Shown one piece after another: positions 25,009-34,888 of a DNA stretch of 64,000 bases. The notes under the pieces were generated by a model. That model made no database searches and was not told the DNA's origin. It worked only from the letters and a program-made list of their open reading frames with translations. The number at the start of each line of letters is the position of its first letter. The first letter of the stretch is position 1. The stretch is from contig JAFWZV010000016.1 of assembly GCA_017517305.1 (NCBI GenBank), forward strand, positions 18,200 to 82,199, written 5' to 3'. Position numbers and translations under genes: made by a program. The DNA comes from Lachnospiraceae bacterium (GTDB lineage Bacteria; Bacillota; Clostridia; Lachnospirales; Lachnospiraceae).

Positions 25009-26376
25009 ATGGCTAAGACATCAGTGGTTAGAGATATGACCACAGGAAATGAAACTAAGCTTCTGATTAATTTTATGCTACCTATGCTGGTGGGCAATAT
25101 TTTTCAGCAGCTCTATAACATTGCAGACAGTATAATAGTAGGGCAGCATGTGGGGTCAGACTCACTGGGAGCCATAGGCTGTACCGCCCCAATCACATTC
25201 CTGTTTTTCTCCATATGCCAGGGTCTGGGTATGGGAGCAGGAATCATGGTTGCACAGTATTTTGGTGCAGGTAACAAAGAGCAGGTTCAAAAGACCCTTA
25301 CCAATTCATTCTATATAGTTGCTTTGTCAGGTATACTCCTTAGCGTTTTAGGAGTAGTATTTACCAGACCAGCCTTAGAACTTTTGGGTACACCAACTAA
25401 CCAAATAGAGGATGCTGTAAAATATATGCACATTACCTGTGCAGGAACAATTGCAGTTGCCATATATAATTATGCCTCACAGGTTATGAGAGCTTTGGGA
25501 GATGCCAAGACTCCTTTGTACTTTATCTTCCTGGCAACAATTTTGAATATTGCCCTGGATTTATATTTTATTATAGAGCTTAATATGGGTGTTGAAGGTG
25601 CGGCTTACGCAACTATTATTGCCCAGGGAGTTTCAGCTATAGGAAGCCTTATTACAGCAACCATTATTAATCCGTATTTTAAACTTAAGAGAGAGCATTT
25701 TGCTTTTGATATAAAGCTAACTAAGCTTTGCTTTAGGGTGGGACTTCCTCTGGGAATGCAAGGCTTTGCAATAGCCATATCCTGTGTGATTTTACAGGCA
25801 TTTGTAAATAGCTTTGATGAAAATGTAGTTACTGCATTTACTGTAACTAGCAGAGTAGAGCAGTTTGTACAGCAGCCTTATTCTTCACTGGCTATGGCAG
25901 TATCTACATTTACAGGGCAGAATATGGGTGCTGGTCATGAGCAACGTGTGAGAAGAGCATTACATCGTTCTATAGCTATAGTGGGTGTTATAAGCATAGT
26001 AATGCTGTTGGCTTGCTTCGGAGCAGGAGAGTTAATTATTCGTTGCTTCGTGGATGATTTGGCAGTGGTAAAGATTGGAACTACGGGTCTTATGATTATA
26101 AGCACAATGTTCTTCCCACTAGGAATTATATATGTAACCAGAGGCCTTCTAAATGGTGCAAATGACTCCACCTATGCATTTATTAATGGTGGAATTGAGG
26201 TTACAGGAAGAATACTTTTCTCAGTGCTTATGGTGTTTGTGGCAGGAGCAGGACAGTGGTCTGTATGGTTAGCTACAGGACTTACATGGCTGTTAGCTGG
26301 CACTGTGGGAGTCATTCGATACAAGCAAAATATTTGGGTTGAAAAGAGTATAACCAAAGGTCAGCTAAGCGCATAA
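25009..26376 (+). CDS. MATE-family multidrug efflux transporter
   Basis: 455 residues from ATG 25009 (AAGGGAGG upstream); a start at 24967 lacks a ribosome site. Twelve hydrophobic segments in two MATE repeats, beginning NFMLPMLVGNIFQQLYNIADSIIVGQHVG. MATE proteins export drugs and metabolites using Na+ or H+ gradients. Its promoter faces that of the AraC regulator, which is the likely controller. Substrate unknown. Confidence 0.93.
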   Translation: MAKTSVVRDMTTGNETKLLINFMLPMLVGNIFQQLYNIADSIIVGQHVGSDSLGAIGCTAPITFLFFSICQGLGMGAGIMVAQYFGAGNKEQVQKTLTNSFYIVALSGILLSVLGVVFTRPALELLGTPTNQIEDAVKYMHITCAGTIAVAIYNYASQVMRALGDAKTPLYFIFLATILNIALDLYFIIELNMGVEGAAYATIIAQGVSAIGSLITATIINPYFKLKREHFAFDIKLTKLCFRVGLPLGMQGFAIAISCVILQAFVNSFDENVVTAFTVTSRVEQFVQQPYSSLAMAVSTFTGQNMGAGHEQRVRRALHRSIAIVGVISIVMLLACFGAGELIIRCFVDDLAVVKIGTTGLMIISTMFFPLGIIYVTRGLLNGANDSTYAFINGGIEVTGRILFSVLMVFVAGAGQWSVWLATGLTWLLAGTVGVIRYKQNIWVEKSITKGQLSA

Positions 26377-26399
26377 AATCTCATAAATTCAACTTCCCC

Positions 26400-26481
26400 A
26401 GCCTGCTAAAAATGGGTGCGGATATGACAGTAAATGCCTTTACTTTTTACTGGATTTTTCGTACAATATTTTTAGCAGGCT
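26400..26481 (+). repeat. Nested inverted repeats between the MATE gene and deoD
   Basis: AGCCTGCTAAAAAT (26400-26413) is perfectly complementary to ATTTTTAGCAGGCT (26468-26481), enclosing a second hairpin (CAGTAAA with TTTACTG). A weaker AGCAAG/CTTGCT pair follows at about 26500-26535. It may terminate the MATE transcript or form the leader of the deo operon. Confidence 0.5.
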
Positions 26482-26564
26482 TTACTATTGGCAAACGGTG
26501 AGCAAGCTTGTCTTGCGAACTTGTTAGCCTTGCTGAGTGAAAGTAAAAATTGGAGGTACAAACT

Positions 26565-27287
26565 ATGAGCAATATTCCAACACCACATATAAAAGCTGAA
26601 CTTAATCAGGTGGCAAAGACAGTTCTTATGCCTGGTGACCCACTTAGAGCAAAGTTTATAGCAGAGACATTTTTAGAGAATTATGAATGTGTAAATACAG
26701 TTAGAAATATGCTTGGTTTTACAGGCGAATATAAGGGCAAGAAGGTTTCCGTATTCGGAAGTGGAATGGGTATGCCTTCTATCGGAATATATTCCTATGA
26801 GCTTTTTAACTTCTATGGAGTGGAAAATATTATAAGAATCGGAACAGCAGGAACTATCAGTGATAAGGTTAATTTAAGAGATGTGGCAATTGGTATCGGA
26901 GCATGTACAGACTCTAATTTTGCGCATCAGTATAACCTTCCGGGTACATTTGCACCAACTGCAGATTTTGGTCTTGCAAGAGCTGCAGTTGAGGCAGCAG
27001 AGAAGATGGGAATTCCAACAGTGTGTGGTAACATTCTTTCATCTGATGTGTTCTATGACGATGACACAGAAGCATTTGATAAGTGGAGGAAGATGGGAGT
27101 TCTTGCAGTTGAGATGGAGGCAGCAGCTCTTTATATGAATGCAGCTAGAGCAGGTAAGAAGGCCCTTTGTATGCTTACTATTTCAGATGATATCTACGGT
27201 GGCAAGAAGCTTTCTGTAGAGGATAGACAGACAGGCTTTACAGACATGATGAAGATTGCACTTGAGGTGGCAGCGCAGAATTCATAG
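26565..27287 (+). CDS. deoD: Purine-nucleoside phosphorylase, DeoD type
   Basis: 240 residues from ATG 26565 (TTGGAGG upstream). Family features in order: PTPHIKAE, VLMPGDPLRAKFIAETFLEN (phosphate binding), GMGMPSIGIYSYELF, IRIGTAGTI, VCGNILSSDVFYDD, GVLAVEMEAAALYMNA (nucleoside binding). It phosphorolyses (deoxy)nucleosides to a base and (deoxy)ribose 1-phosphate. First gene of a deoD-deoB-deoC operon, 18 bp before deoB. Confidence 0.96.
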   Translation: MSNIPTPHIKAELNQVAKTVLMPGDPLRAKFIAETFLENYECVNTVRNMLGFTGEYKGKKVSVFGSGMGMPSIGIYSYELFNFYGVENIIRIGTAGTISDKVNLRDVAIGIGACTDSNFAHQYNLPGTFAPTADFGLARAAVEAAEKMGIPTVCGNILSSDVFYDDDTEAFDKWRKMGVLAVEMEAAALYMNAARAGKKALCMLTISDDIYGGKKLSVEDRQTGFTDMMKIALEVAAQNS

Positions 27288-27305
27288 AAGAATAGGAGAA
27301 CGCTT

Positions 27306-28493
27306 ATGGGAAAATATAAAAGAATCTTCCTGGTAGTCATTGACTCTCTAGGAATTGGTGCTGCGGAGGATGCAGCAAAGTATGGAGATGAGGGTACTAA
27401 TACCTTAGGCCACATTTCCGAAAGAATGGATGACTTTAATATGCCAAACCTGCAGAAGCTTGGAATGGCGAACTTATGTAAACTAAAGCAGGTGCCACCA
27501 GTGGACAATCCATTGGGAAGATGTATGGTGCTCAAGGAGAAGAGCTTAGGCAAGGATACTATGACAGGACATTGGGAGATGATGGGACTTCATATTACTA
27601 AGCCATTTAAGACATTTACAGATACCGGTTTTCCACCTGAGTTAATCAAGGAGTTAGAGGAGAGAACAGGTCACAAGGTTATAGGTAATAAGAGTGCCAG
27701 TGGCACAGCTATCTTAGATGAGCTAGGAGAGGAACAGCTTGCTACAGATTCTATGATTGTGTACACTTCATCAGATTCAGTGCTACAGATATGTGGACAT
27801 GAAGAGGTATTTGGTTTAGAGGAGCTTTACCGTTGCTGCGAAATCGCTCGTGACATAACCATGAAGGACGAGTGGAAGGTTGGTCGAGTTATTGCCAGAC
27901 CATATCTTGGAGATAAGGCAGGTAATTTTACCAGAACCAGCAACCGACATGACTATGCCATAAAACCATTCGGTGTTACTGCGCTAAATGCTTTAAAGGA
28001 CGCAGGTCTAGACGTTATATCTGTTGGCAAGATAAGTGATATATTTGTAGAAGAGGGAATTACTGAGAGCCATCGTTCTAAGACTAGTGTTCACGGTATG
28101 GAGCAGACTATTGAGATAGCAGACAAGAACTTTACAGGACTTTGCTTTGTTAATCTGGTTGACTTCGATACTAACTGGGGACATAGAAGAAATCCAATCG
28201 GTTACGGTGAAGAGATAGAGCGTTTTGATGTGAAGCTGGGAGAACTTATGGCAAAGCTGGGTGGTGATGATTTGCTTATCCTTACAGCAGACCATGGCAA
28301 TGACCCAACTCACGTAGGCACAGACCATACTAGGGAAAATGTATTCCTTATCGCATACTCACCATCTATGGAGGGTGGAATGATGGGTGATGCAGATACA
28401 TTTGCAGTGTTAGGAGCAAGTATTACAGATAACTTTGGCGTGAAGATGCCAGAGGGTACTATTGGATATTCTGTGCTAGATAAGCTGGTGTAA
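27306..28493 (+). CDS. deoB: Phosphopentomutase
   Basis: 395 residues, the normal length. [16 protein letters not shown] at the N-terminus holds the first metal-binding Asp, GTNTLGHI follows, and the C-terminal [21 protein letters not shown] holds the alkaline-phosphatase-type metal ligands. It converts (deoxy)ribose 1-phosphate from DeoD into the 5-phosphate used by DeoC. AATAGGAG precedes the start. Confidence 0.97.
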   Translation: MGKYKRIFLVVIDSLGIGAAEDAAKYGDEGTNTLGHISERMDDFNMPNLQKLGMANLCKLKQVPPVDNPLGRCMVLKEKSLGKDTMTGHWEMMGLHITKPFKTFTDTGFPPELIKELEERTGHKVIGNKSASGTAILDELGEEQLATDSMIVYTSSDSVLQICGHEEVFGLEELYRCCEIARDITMKDEWKVGRVIARPYLGDKAGNFTRTSNRHDYAIKPFGVTALNALKDAGLDVISVGKISDIFVEEGITESHRSKTSVHGMEQTIEIADKNFTGLCFVNLVDFDTNWGHRRNPIGYGEEIERFDVKLGELMAKLGGDDLLILTADHGNDPTHVGTDHTRENVFLIAYSPSMEGGMMGDADTFAVLGASITDNFGVKMPEGTIGYSVLDKLV

Positions 28494-28521
28494 TAATACA
28501 AATTAGGTGGGAGATAAGACC

Positions 28522-29169
28522 ATGAATAAGAATGAAATATTAAATATAGTTGACCATACACTTTTAGCCCAGACAGCAACCTGGGATGAGATAAAGGTAA
28601 TACTAGATGATGCAATAAAATATGAGACAGCTTCAGCCTGTATTCCTGCATCATATGTAAAGCAGGCAGCAGATTATGTAGCAGGAAAGCTACCTATCTG
28701 TACAGTAATAGGGTTTCCAAATGGCTACTCCACAACAGCTGTAAAAGTAGCAGAAACTGCCGATGCAGTGGCTAACGGTGCTGAGGAAATCGATATGGTA
28801 ATCAACATAGGTTGGGTAAAGGATGGATGCTTCGACGACGTGCTCGCAGAGATAAAAGCTATCAAGGAAGCCTGCCAGGGGAAGCTACTTAAGGTGATAA
28901 TAGAAACCTGTCTTCTCACAGAGGAAGAGAAGATTAAAATGTGTGAGATAGTGACAGAGTCTGGAGCAGAGTACATTAAGACTTCAACCGGGTTCTCAAC
29001 CTCAGGAGCAACCTTCGAGGATGTAGCTCTTGTGAAAAAGTACGTAGGTCCACAGGTAAAGATTAAGGCCGCAGGAGGAATAACTTCATTTGATGATGCA
29101 GAGAAGTTCATAGAGCTAGGAGCTGACAGACTGGGGACTAGTAGGTTGGTAAAGATAGCTAAAGATTAG
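28522..29169 (+). CDS. deoC: Deoxyribose-phosphate aldolase
   Basis: 215 residues from ATG 28522 (AGGTGGGAG upstream). [15 protein letters not shown] at the start, [14 protein letters not shown], and the Schiff-base lysine in [18 protein letters not shown], followed by VKIKAAGGI. It splits deoxyribose 5-phosphate into glyceraldehyde 3-phosphate and acetaldehyde. Third gene of the deo operon. Confidence 0.96.
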   Translation: MNKNEILNIVDHTLLAQTATWDEIKVILDDAIKYETASACIPASYVKQAADYVAGKLPICTVIGFPNGYSTTAVKVAETADAVANGAEEIDMVINIGWVKDGCFDDVLAEIKAIKEACQGKLLKVIIETCLLTEEEKIKMCEIVTESGAEYIKTSTGFSTSGATFEDVALVKKYVGPQVKIKAAGGITSFDDAEKFIELGADRLGTSRLVKIAKD

Positions 29170-29209
29170 TGATATTATGTAATAAATTTATATTGTATAT
29201 GGAGAATTT

Positions 29210-29935
29210 ATGATAGAAATTGCAATATGTGATGATGATTTAATGTTTCTTGAATCAATAGATAATAAAATACAAAAAATATTTGATGATAAAAAAGAAA
29301 AATGTAGGTTACACAAGTTTCCATCAGGAAAACAGTTGATTGAAGCTATAGATGAAATCAAATTTGATATCGTCTTTCTGGATATAGATATGCCGGAATT
29401 GTCAGGTTTGGGAGTTGCGGATTACTTAGGGAGGATAAGTTCCCGAATTAATATTGTTTTTGTTACGAATCGTGATGATATGGTTTTTGAAGCAATTCAT
29501 TCAAATCCTATCAGATTTATAAGAAAAAGTCATTTAAATAAAGAATTAGAGGAAGCTATATTGTATCTAATTAATAAAATAGCAAAGGAGACATATATTA
29601 TTACATTTTCTAATTCAAAGGAAACTTGTTGTTTTCCTATATATGACATTTGGTTTCTAGAAAGTAAAAAACATTATGTGTACTTTTATGTAAATGACGA
29701 GGTATATAAACTAAGAATCAAATTATCATCATGTGATGAAAGGTTAAAGGATTTCGGGTTTATAAAAACACATGGGAGCTATATGGTTAATATAAGACGA
29801 ATAAAAACGATTGGTACAAAAAAAGTGATTTTGAAAAATGGCGTGGAGTTACCAGTGAGTCGTAGTAATGCGGAAAAAATAAAACTGTTGTATGCTGTAG
29901 AGATGGAGAAATATGTAAATGGAATTGTTATTTAG
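29210..29935 (+). CDS. LytTR-family response regulator (AgrA-like), second system
   Basis: 241 residues. Receiver domain with CDDD at 7-10 and phospho-acceptor Asp58 in FLDIDMPELSG; LytTR domain at about 135-235 (YDIWFLESKKHYVYFY, FIKTHGSYMVNIRRI). It overlaps the kinase gene downstream by 17 bp and precedes a broken agrB. The likely target is the promoter at 31255, which has a TTTTGCC direct repeat. Sequence identity to the regulator at 9524 is low, so the two systems are not recent duplicates. Confidence 0.9.
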   Translation: MIEIAICDDDLMFLESIDNKIQKIFDDKKEKCRLHKFPSGKQLIEAIDEIKFDIVFLDIDMPELSGLGVADYLGRISSRINIVFVTNRDDMVFEAIHSNPIRFIRKSHLNKELEEAILYLINKIAKETYIITFSNSKETCCFPIYDIWFLESKKHYVYFYVNDEVYKLRIKLSSCDERLKDFGFIKTHGSYMVNIRRIKTIGTKKVILKNGVELPVSRSNAEKIKLLYAVEMEKYVNGIVI

Positions 29936-31214
29936 GGTGAGTGAGTTAATGGCAACTCTTTTGGACGGTTTTGGAGCGATTGTTTTTTTGTCTTTAATAT
30001 GTGGTAGAAGAAAAAATATAAATACAATAATATATGTTATAGGAACAGTGAGTTTCTCAGTCGCTGTTAGCTTTTTTCCAGTACAAATTAGAAATATTTT
30101 AGGTCAAGTTATTATTGTTTTTTTATTATCGTTACTCTACGAAGTTTTTTTTCTAGAGCAAGGAATAGGTAAAAAAATATATTTTAATATAATTTGGAAC
30201 GTAATATTAATGCTGAGTAATATGATAGCGGTGTACGGAATTGCATTTATATTAAAATTGAGTAATAACATAATTCTTGAGTCGGGAAGTATAGAGAGAG
30301 TTTTAGTGCTTATAGTAAATAAGATTATATTATTATTTTTGGCATCTCTTTTCATATATTATAATGATAAGCATAAATTGGACTATAAACATTGCGCAGT
30401 AACTGTTATTTTGTTTATAGGAACTATAACTATAGGAATAATGCTTGTGAAATTATATGTACAAGATGTTTTTGCTTATGAAAGCGAGAAGTATTTAGTA
30501 TTAATTTCGATAGCCTTGTTTGCAATGAGCTTTGGCATATGTGTTTGTCAACATATAATTAACATACAAGATTATTATAAAATAGAGAATGAAAAGATGA
30601 AAATGCATCTTGAAGAGGAAGAAAAATATATACAAAAAATTCAAGAAATATATGAAAATACGAATATAATAAAGCATGATATAAAACATTATATTGTAGT
30701 GATTGGTGACTTACTAAAACAAAAAAAATATGATGATATTGATAAAATATTGGATGGTATAACCAAGGATTGGTTGTCAAAGGATAACGTATTTCTTACA
30801 TCTAATAGACAATTAAATTCTGTGTTGAATCATAAGATAATTACATGTAGAGAAAATAACATAGATTTGGAGATTAATATGACATGTGTAATACCGGAAA
30901 AAATAACAATAAATGTATGCGTTATACTGTCCAATTTGCTTGATAATGCAATTGAGGCTGAGAAAAAAGAAGAGGATAAACAAATAAAACTTAACATAAG
31001 TAATAGTGGTCAAATGATAAATATAAAGCTACAAAATAAAATATCAGAATCAATTTTGGCGAAAAACGCAACATTAGAATCCACAAAAACTGATAAGCAT
31101 CAGCATGGATTTGGATTAAAGAGTGTTGAAAAAAGAGTAAAGCAGATGGATGGTATATATTACGTTAAGGAAGAGTGTAAATACTTTCAAACTATAATTT
31201 ACATTCCTGTATAA
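29919..31214 (+). CDS. AgrC-like GHKL sensor histidine kinase, second system
   Basis: 431 residues, or 421 if the ATG at 29949 is used; neither has a clearly better ribosome site. About six membrane segments in the first 210 residues, then a coiled linker, NIIKHDIKHYIV with His253, N-box VILSNLLDNAIEAEK and G-box HGFGLKSVEKRVKQ. It is expected to sense a cyclic or linear peptide and phosphorylate the LytTR regulator before it. The agrB next door is truncated, so its natural ligand is probably no longer made here. Confidence 0.88.
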   Translation: MELLFRVSELMATLLDGFGAIVFLSLICGRRKNINTIIYVIGTVSFSVAVSFFPVQIRNILGQVIIVFLLSLLYEVFFLEQGIGKKIYFNIIWNVILMLSNMIAVYGIAFILKLSNNIILESGSIERVLVLIVNKIILLFLASLFIYYNDKHKLDYKHCAVTVILFIGTITIGIMLVKLYVQDVFAYESEKYLVLISIALFAMSFGICVCQHIINIQDYYKIENEKMKMHLEEEEKYIQKIQEIYENTNIIKHDIKHYIVVIGDLLKQKKYDDIDKILDGITKDWLSKDNVFLTSNRQLNSVLNHKIITCRENNIDLEINMTCVIPEKITINVCVILSNLLDNAIEAEKKEEDKQIKLNISNSGQMINIKLQNKISESILAKNATLESTKTDKHQHGFGLKSVEKRVKQMDGIYYVKEECKYFQTIIYIPV

Positions 31215-31254
31215 AGGAATCAGGAATGCTATTTTTGCCTAAAACCTGCTGATT

Positions 31255-31284
31255 TTGCCGCTTTGTTGAAAGAATAAATATAAT
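31255..31284 (+). promoter_or_regulatory. Promoter of the agrB remnant with a direct repeat at the -35
   Basis: TTGCCG (31255-31260), an 18-bp spacer and a consensus TATAAT (31279-31284). TTTTGCC occurs at 31233-31239 and again at 31253-31259, 20 bp apart, the second overlapping the -35. A possible binding site for the LytTR regulator encoded upstream. Confidence 0.5.
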
Positions 31285-31312
31285 TAGCTATGATGTCGAA
31301 AAGGAGAGGAAA

Positions 31313-31794
31313 ATGCTTTCGAACATCATAGCTTTTTATTTGTATAAGAATAACTATATAAAAGAGGATGAGATAAAAATATATCGATATGGATTTGCAA
31401 TACTTTTAAACAGCTTAAATCAAATAATTGTTTTGATTATATTTGGTTTCATTTTTGAACAGTTGCTAGAAACCGTCGTTTTTTTGTTTGTCTTCATCAT
31501 TACGAGGAGATATGTGGGTGGTTATCATGCAAGTAAAAAAATAACGTGTATAGCACTAGATATTATTCTTTTGAAACATATAACAACAATTCAAGTTATT
31601 ATTTGTGGTATAGAATGCGATCAGGAACTAATGATGATGCGGCTTCTGATGTGGCAGCCTTATCTGGAACTGGATTAAAATGTCCTACATATTACTCGGG
31701 ATATGGGCAATATAATTATCCATATTATTTTAGAATTCAAACTGATACTAGTTCTGGTTATGCAGCTTCAGTTTCAGGCACATGGAAACCATAG
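31313..31794 (+). pseudogene. Truncated agrB joined out of frame to the 3' end of a small secreted-protein gene
   Basis: From ATG 31313 (AAGGAGAGG upstream) the frame encodes an AgrB N-terminus: two hydrophobic segments and the protease site RRYVGGYHASKKITC with His72 and Cys79 seven residues apart, as in AgrB. Homology then ends and the frame stops at 31678. From about 31560 another frame takes over (SSYYLWYRMRSG..., CPTYYSGYG..., ending AASVSGTWKP, stop 31792-31794), which looks like the tail of a small secreted protein. The rest of agrB, any agrD and the start of the secreted gene are missing, as after an internal deletion. Confidence 0.7.
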
Positions 31795-31797
31795 ATG

Positions 31798-31828
31798 GGC
31801 AGGCATAGTTTTTACTATGCCTGTTTTA
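31798..31828 (+). terminator. Terminator after the broken agrB/secreted gene
   Basis: CAGGCATAG pairs perfectly with CTATGCCTG around TTTTTA and is followed by TTTTAAG. Confidence 0.75.
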
Positions 31829-31838
31829 AGGAGAAAAG

Positions 31839-32669
31839 ATGAAGAAGATTTTTGTCATACTGTATGGTGTGTGTTTGCTTTTTCTGTTTGGATGTGTAGA
31901 TCATACTGCTAAGAAGAGTCAAAGCGATATAGAAATACGACAGAGGCAATGCAACATTCTCGCAGTAGAAAATAAAAAAATAGATTATAACAAGTTTATA
32001 AAAGAAATATGTGGATGTGATTGGGACGGAACTAGAAGAGGAGAAATTGCTGTAGATGGTGTAACACATTACTGGGACATTTATGATACGAGCTTTATAT
32101 ATTATAACGATAAAATATTAATGGATATTGACGATAAGACTGCAAGAAAAATATCCGAAGATATTTTGTCGGCTCTTGATATAGATGAGTGGAGTGGAAT
32201 ATTAAAAACTAAAGAAAGTACAAATGGAAGTTTTGTTTTTGAATACAATTTTGAATATGGTGGAAAAATGCTTTTGGGTAATAAGGTTATATCCGTTTCT
32301 GGTTCTGATAAAACTTTATCTGGGTCATATATTGAAATTTGTATTGATGAAAAGTATGGTGTGTATTGCTTTGTTTCGAATTTATTAGATATAAAAGGAA
32401 TAGATGAAGAATTGTATGAAGAAGATTTTTTGACAACAGATGACGTATGTGAAAAAATATTATTGTACTATAATGAGATACAAAAAGATACAAGTAAGGA
32501 AATGGATACTGATTTTATTGTGAAAGAATCAGAAATAATATATATGCCATATTTACGAAATAATCAATATGTTCTTATGCCAGTATATGATATCTTAATT
32601 GAGATAGACGGCATAGAATTAAGAACGTTAGTTGACGTAAAGTCTGGATATATATATGCTTTAAATTAG
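31839..32669 (+). CDS. Lipoprotein of unknown function
   Basis: 276 residues. A signal peptide with lipobox FLFGC puts the lipid-modified Cys at 19, so it should be anchored on the outer face of the membrane. The mature part is acidic and beta-rich (YDTSFIYYNDKILMDIDD, DKTLSGSYIEICIDEKYG), ending in GIELRTLVDVKSGYIYALN, which resembles PepSY-like or YycI-type extracellular domains, but not clearly enough to name. It lies 11 bp before the ABC exporter genes, AAGGAG precedes the ATG, and it may be an immunity or sensor component. Confidence 0.7.
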   Translation: MKKIFVILYGVCLLFLFGCVDHTAKKSQSDIEIRQRQCNILAVENKKIDYNKFIKEICGCDWDGTRRGEIAVDGVTHYWDIYDTSFIYYNDKILMDIDDKTARKISEDILSALDIDEWSGILKTKESTNGSFVFEYNFEYGGKMLLGNKVISVSGSDKTLSGSYIEICIDEKYGVYCFVSNLLDIKGIDEELYEEDFLTTDDVCEKILLYYNEIQKDTSKEMDTDFIVKESEIIYMPYLRNNQYVLMPVYDILIEIDGIELRTLVDVKSGYIYALN

Positions 32670-32680
32670 GAGAAACAATT

Positions 32681-33460
32681 ATGTGGATTTTGAAAAGAAT
32701 AATAAAGTGTCCTGTGATTTATGTTTGTATAATAGTATTAACATTATTGATGATCATTGGATGCTGCGAAGATTTATCATATGCAAAGAATAACAACATA
32801 GGGGTTTTGTATTGCTTTGTTTTAACTAACTCGTTGGGGGTCTCCCACGTTGTTGCGCCATTGCTTGTTTCAATACCATTCCTTTACTATTATGTTGACG
32901 AGATTGACCACAAATATACCTATTATCAAATTATCAGAGCTAATGACAAAGTAAAATATTATGGGGCACAGATTTTGTCAGCAATTATTACGGTGTTAAT
33001 TGTAACTATAGTTTCCATACTATGTTTTACAATACTATGCTTGTTGCTTGGAGCAACTTGGGAACCAGGTCAAACTATGGCATATTATTATGAGGGGACA
33101 TTTTGGGAGAAGTATATCGTTAATGGAAATAGCTTATTTGTATATATGGTATATTGTGTATGCTTTGTATTATATGCATTACCTTGGCCATTAGTAGGGA
33201 TTATGGCTTCGTATATTTTAAGAAACCGATATGTTATTGTTGCGTCGCCATTTATAGCATTTGTTTTTATTTCATACATAACTCAGTTGTTATCACTTGA
33301 GAGATTGGATCCGGGTTTGACTTTATTAAAGGGTTCGGTTATGTATATGGAGTATGGTGGAGTTATTCATAGTGTTTTGTATAATATTTTGCTGACAACA
33401 CTATTTATAGTAATAATATTTGTTGAAATTAAAATGAGGTATAAGAAACGTGGAATATAA
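32681..33460 (+). CDS. ABC-2-like exporter membrane subunit 1
   Basis: 259 residues with about six hydrophobic segments (near 9-27, 38-62, 85-112, 145-170, 175-200 and 232-252) and a conserved-looking YYVDEIDHKYTYYQI turn after segment 2. It follows the lipoprotein by 11 bp with TTAGGAG and overlaps the next gene by 11 bp. Topology and the ATPase gene at the end of the cluster point to an ABC-2-type permease; no substrate can be inferred. Confidence 0.7.
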   Translation: MWILKRIIKCPVIYVCIIVLTLLMIIGCCEDLSYAKNNNIGVLYCFVLTNSLGVSHVVAPLLVSIPFLYYYVDEIDHKYTYYQIIRANDKVKYYGAQILSAIITVLIVTIVSILCFTILCLLLGATWEPGQTMAYYYEGTFWEKYIVNGNSLFVYMVYCVCFVLYALPWPLVGIMASYILRNRYVIVASPFIAFVFISYITQLLSLERLDPGLTLLKGSVMYMEYGGVIHSVLYNILLTTLFIVIIFVEIKMRYKKRGI

Positions 33461-34295
33461 AAAAGTAATTAGATATGTGAAGGCTATAATAAAACTTGAA
33501 GTACATAATGTAAGCGTATACTTGTTGCTATTAAGCATATTTTTGATAATTCAGTATTGTTTTTCCAATGTATCTGATTATTTAATAGAAAACTCCCAAA
33601 GTATGAATTTTTTTGAATTGTATGTTGCGTTTATGTCTACAAGACAATCTCAATTGATTTATATTGTTGCAATTATATTGTTGATTAAAGGGGGATGTTT
33701 TTCTGATAGTAGTATGACATTCTATTTGGTTAGAATGAACAAAAAAATATGGTTAAATACTCAATGGATATATGTGTTTCTTGAGATAACCCTTTTGAAT
33801 TTGTTTATTATGGTTTGTATTTTGGTTGCGAGTAATGGTTTATGTGATTTAAAACCAGAATGGAGTGATGCTTTTTTGACAGCAAGTCAATTTTCTCCGG
33901 AAAAGATTGGAATAAGAAGCATAGTTTCTTTTTCATACAATTTGACAAAATATAATCCTAATTTTATTGGAATTATAACCTTCGTTTTAAGTATGATGAT
34001 AGGAATGGTAAGTGGTATAACTATAATATATTTTGACATAATGAAGAAGACAATTGTAGGTGCAATAACTGTACTCTTATTATGGTTTCTGGATGTGATA
34101 GTTGAGTTTGTGCCAGTATTTAGTGTTTTTGAATACATTTCATATTATGGACTATCGAGAATTTATAGATTATCAGTTAATAATTATCGTCCAACGATTG
34201 TTTATTCAATATGTTTTTTTTCTTGTAGTATTATCATTTTATATAATATTGGTATCTACATTGTAAAAAAGATAGATGTGTTGAAAATGGAGTGA
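33450..34295 (+). CDS. ABC-2-like exporter membrane subunit 2
   Basis: 281 residues, about six hydrophobic segments, with a large polar loop at about 125-170. The start overlaps the end of the previous gene and the stop adjoins the next start. It has no strong similarity to subunit 1, so the cluster encodes distinct membrane proteins rather than tandem copies. Likely part of the same exporter or immunity complex. Confidence 0.65.
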   Translation: MEYKKVIRYVKAIIKLEVHNVSVYLLLLSIFLIIQYCFSNVSDYLIENSQSMNFFELYVAFMSTRQSQLIYIVAIILLIKGGCFSDSSMTFYLVRMNKKIWLNTQWIYVFLEITLLNLFIMVCILVASNGLCDLKPEWSDAFLTASQFSPEKIGIRSIVSFSYNLTKYNPNFIGIITFVLSMMIGMVSGITIIYFDIMKKTIVGAITVLLLWFLDVIVEFVPVFSVFEYISYYGLSRIYRLSVNNYRPTIVYSICFFSCSIIILYNIGIYIVKKIDVLKME

Positions 34296-34297
34296 AT

Positions 34298-34885
34298 ATG
34301 GAAGACGTAATATTTGGATTGAATTATGATATATCAGACTATAATGTGTTTAAAATTGTAACATATACCTTGTTTGTAGTATTGTTTTTCGCGTTGATTA
34401 GCAAAATAATACATAAACAAGATACAGAATATCAATATTTAATCTTGATAAGATACAGAGAAATAAGCAAGTGGTGGAGGAAAAAATGTAGAGAACTCGC
34501 ATTTTTTGTTGCTATGTTGGTGTCTATCTGTTTCTTTATATATTATCTTATGCAATATGGAATGTATGGGAAAGTAAATTTAAGTTTTATATATGCATTT
34601 TTGCTGTGGATAATGGTGCTAACATGTATAACTTATATTTTCAAATTATTAAGTTTTTATTTGAATCCTCAATTGAGTTTTAATATATTAATACTACTAG
34701 AAATTATATCCATTTTTTATGGAAAACTCAATAATCGATGTATTGTCTTTTATGGGAATTTTTTGATGTTGAGGCGTTCAAATGTTATGAATTTATATGG
34801 ATTTGATTATGAAGGAACCTTGGTTATATCGTTTTTTTTAATTATCTTTATATATTTTTTTGGAAATCGCTTATGGAGGAAATGA
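34298..34885 (+). CDS. ABC-2-like exporter membrane subunit 3
   Basis: 195 residues from ATG 34298 (GGAG 5 nt upstream); a GTG at 34292 overlapping the previous stop is the alternative. Five or six hydrophobic segments; RYREISKWWRKKCRELAF is a cytoplasmic amphipathic stretch. It ends 3 bp before the ATPase gene. No recognised family. Confidence 0.6.
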   Translation: MEDVIFGLNYDISDYNVFKIVTYTLFVVLFFALISKIIHKQDTEYQYLILIRYREISKWWRKKCRELAFFVAMLVSICFFIYYLMQYGMYGKVNLSFIYAFLLWIMVLTCITYIFKLLSFYLNPQLSFNILILLEIISIFYGKLNNRCIVFYGNFLMLRRSNVMNLYGFDYEGTLVISFFLIIFIYFFGNRLWRK

Positions 34886-34888
34886 ATT

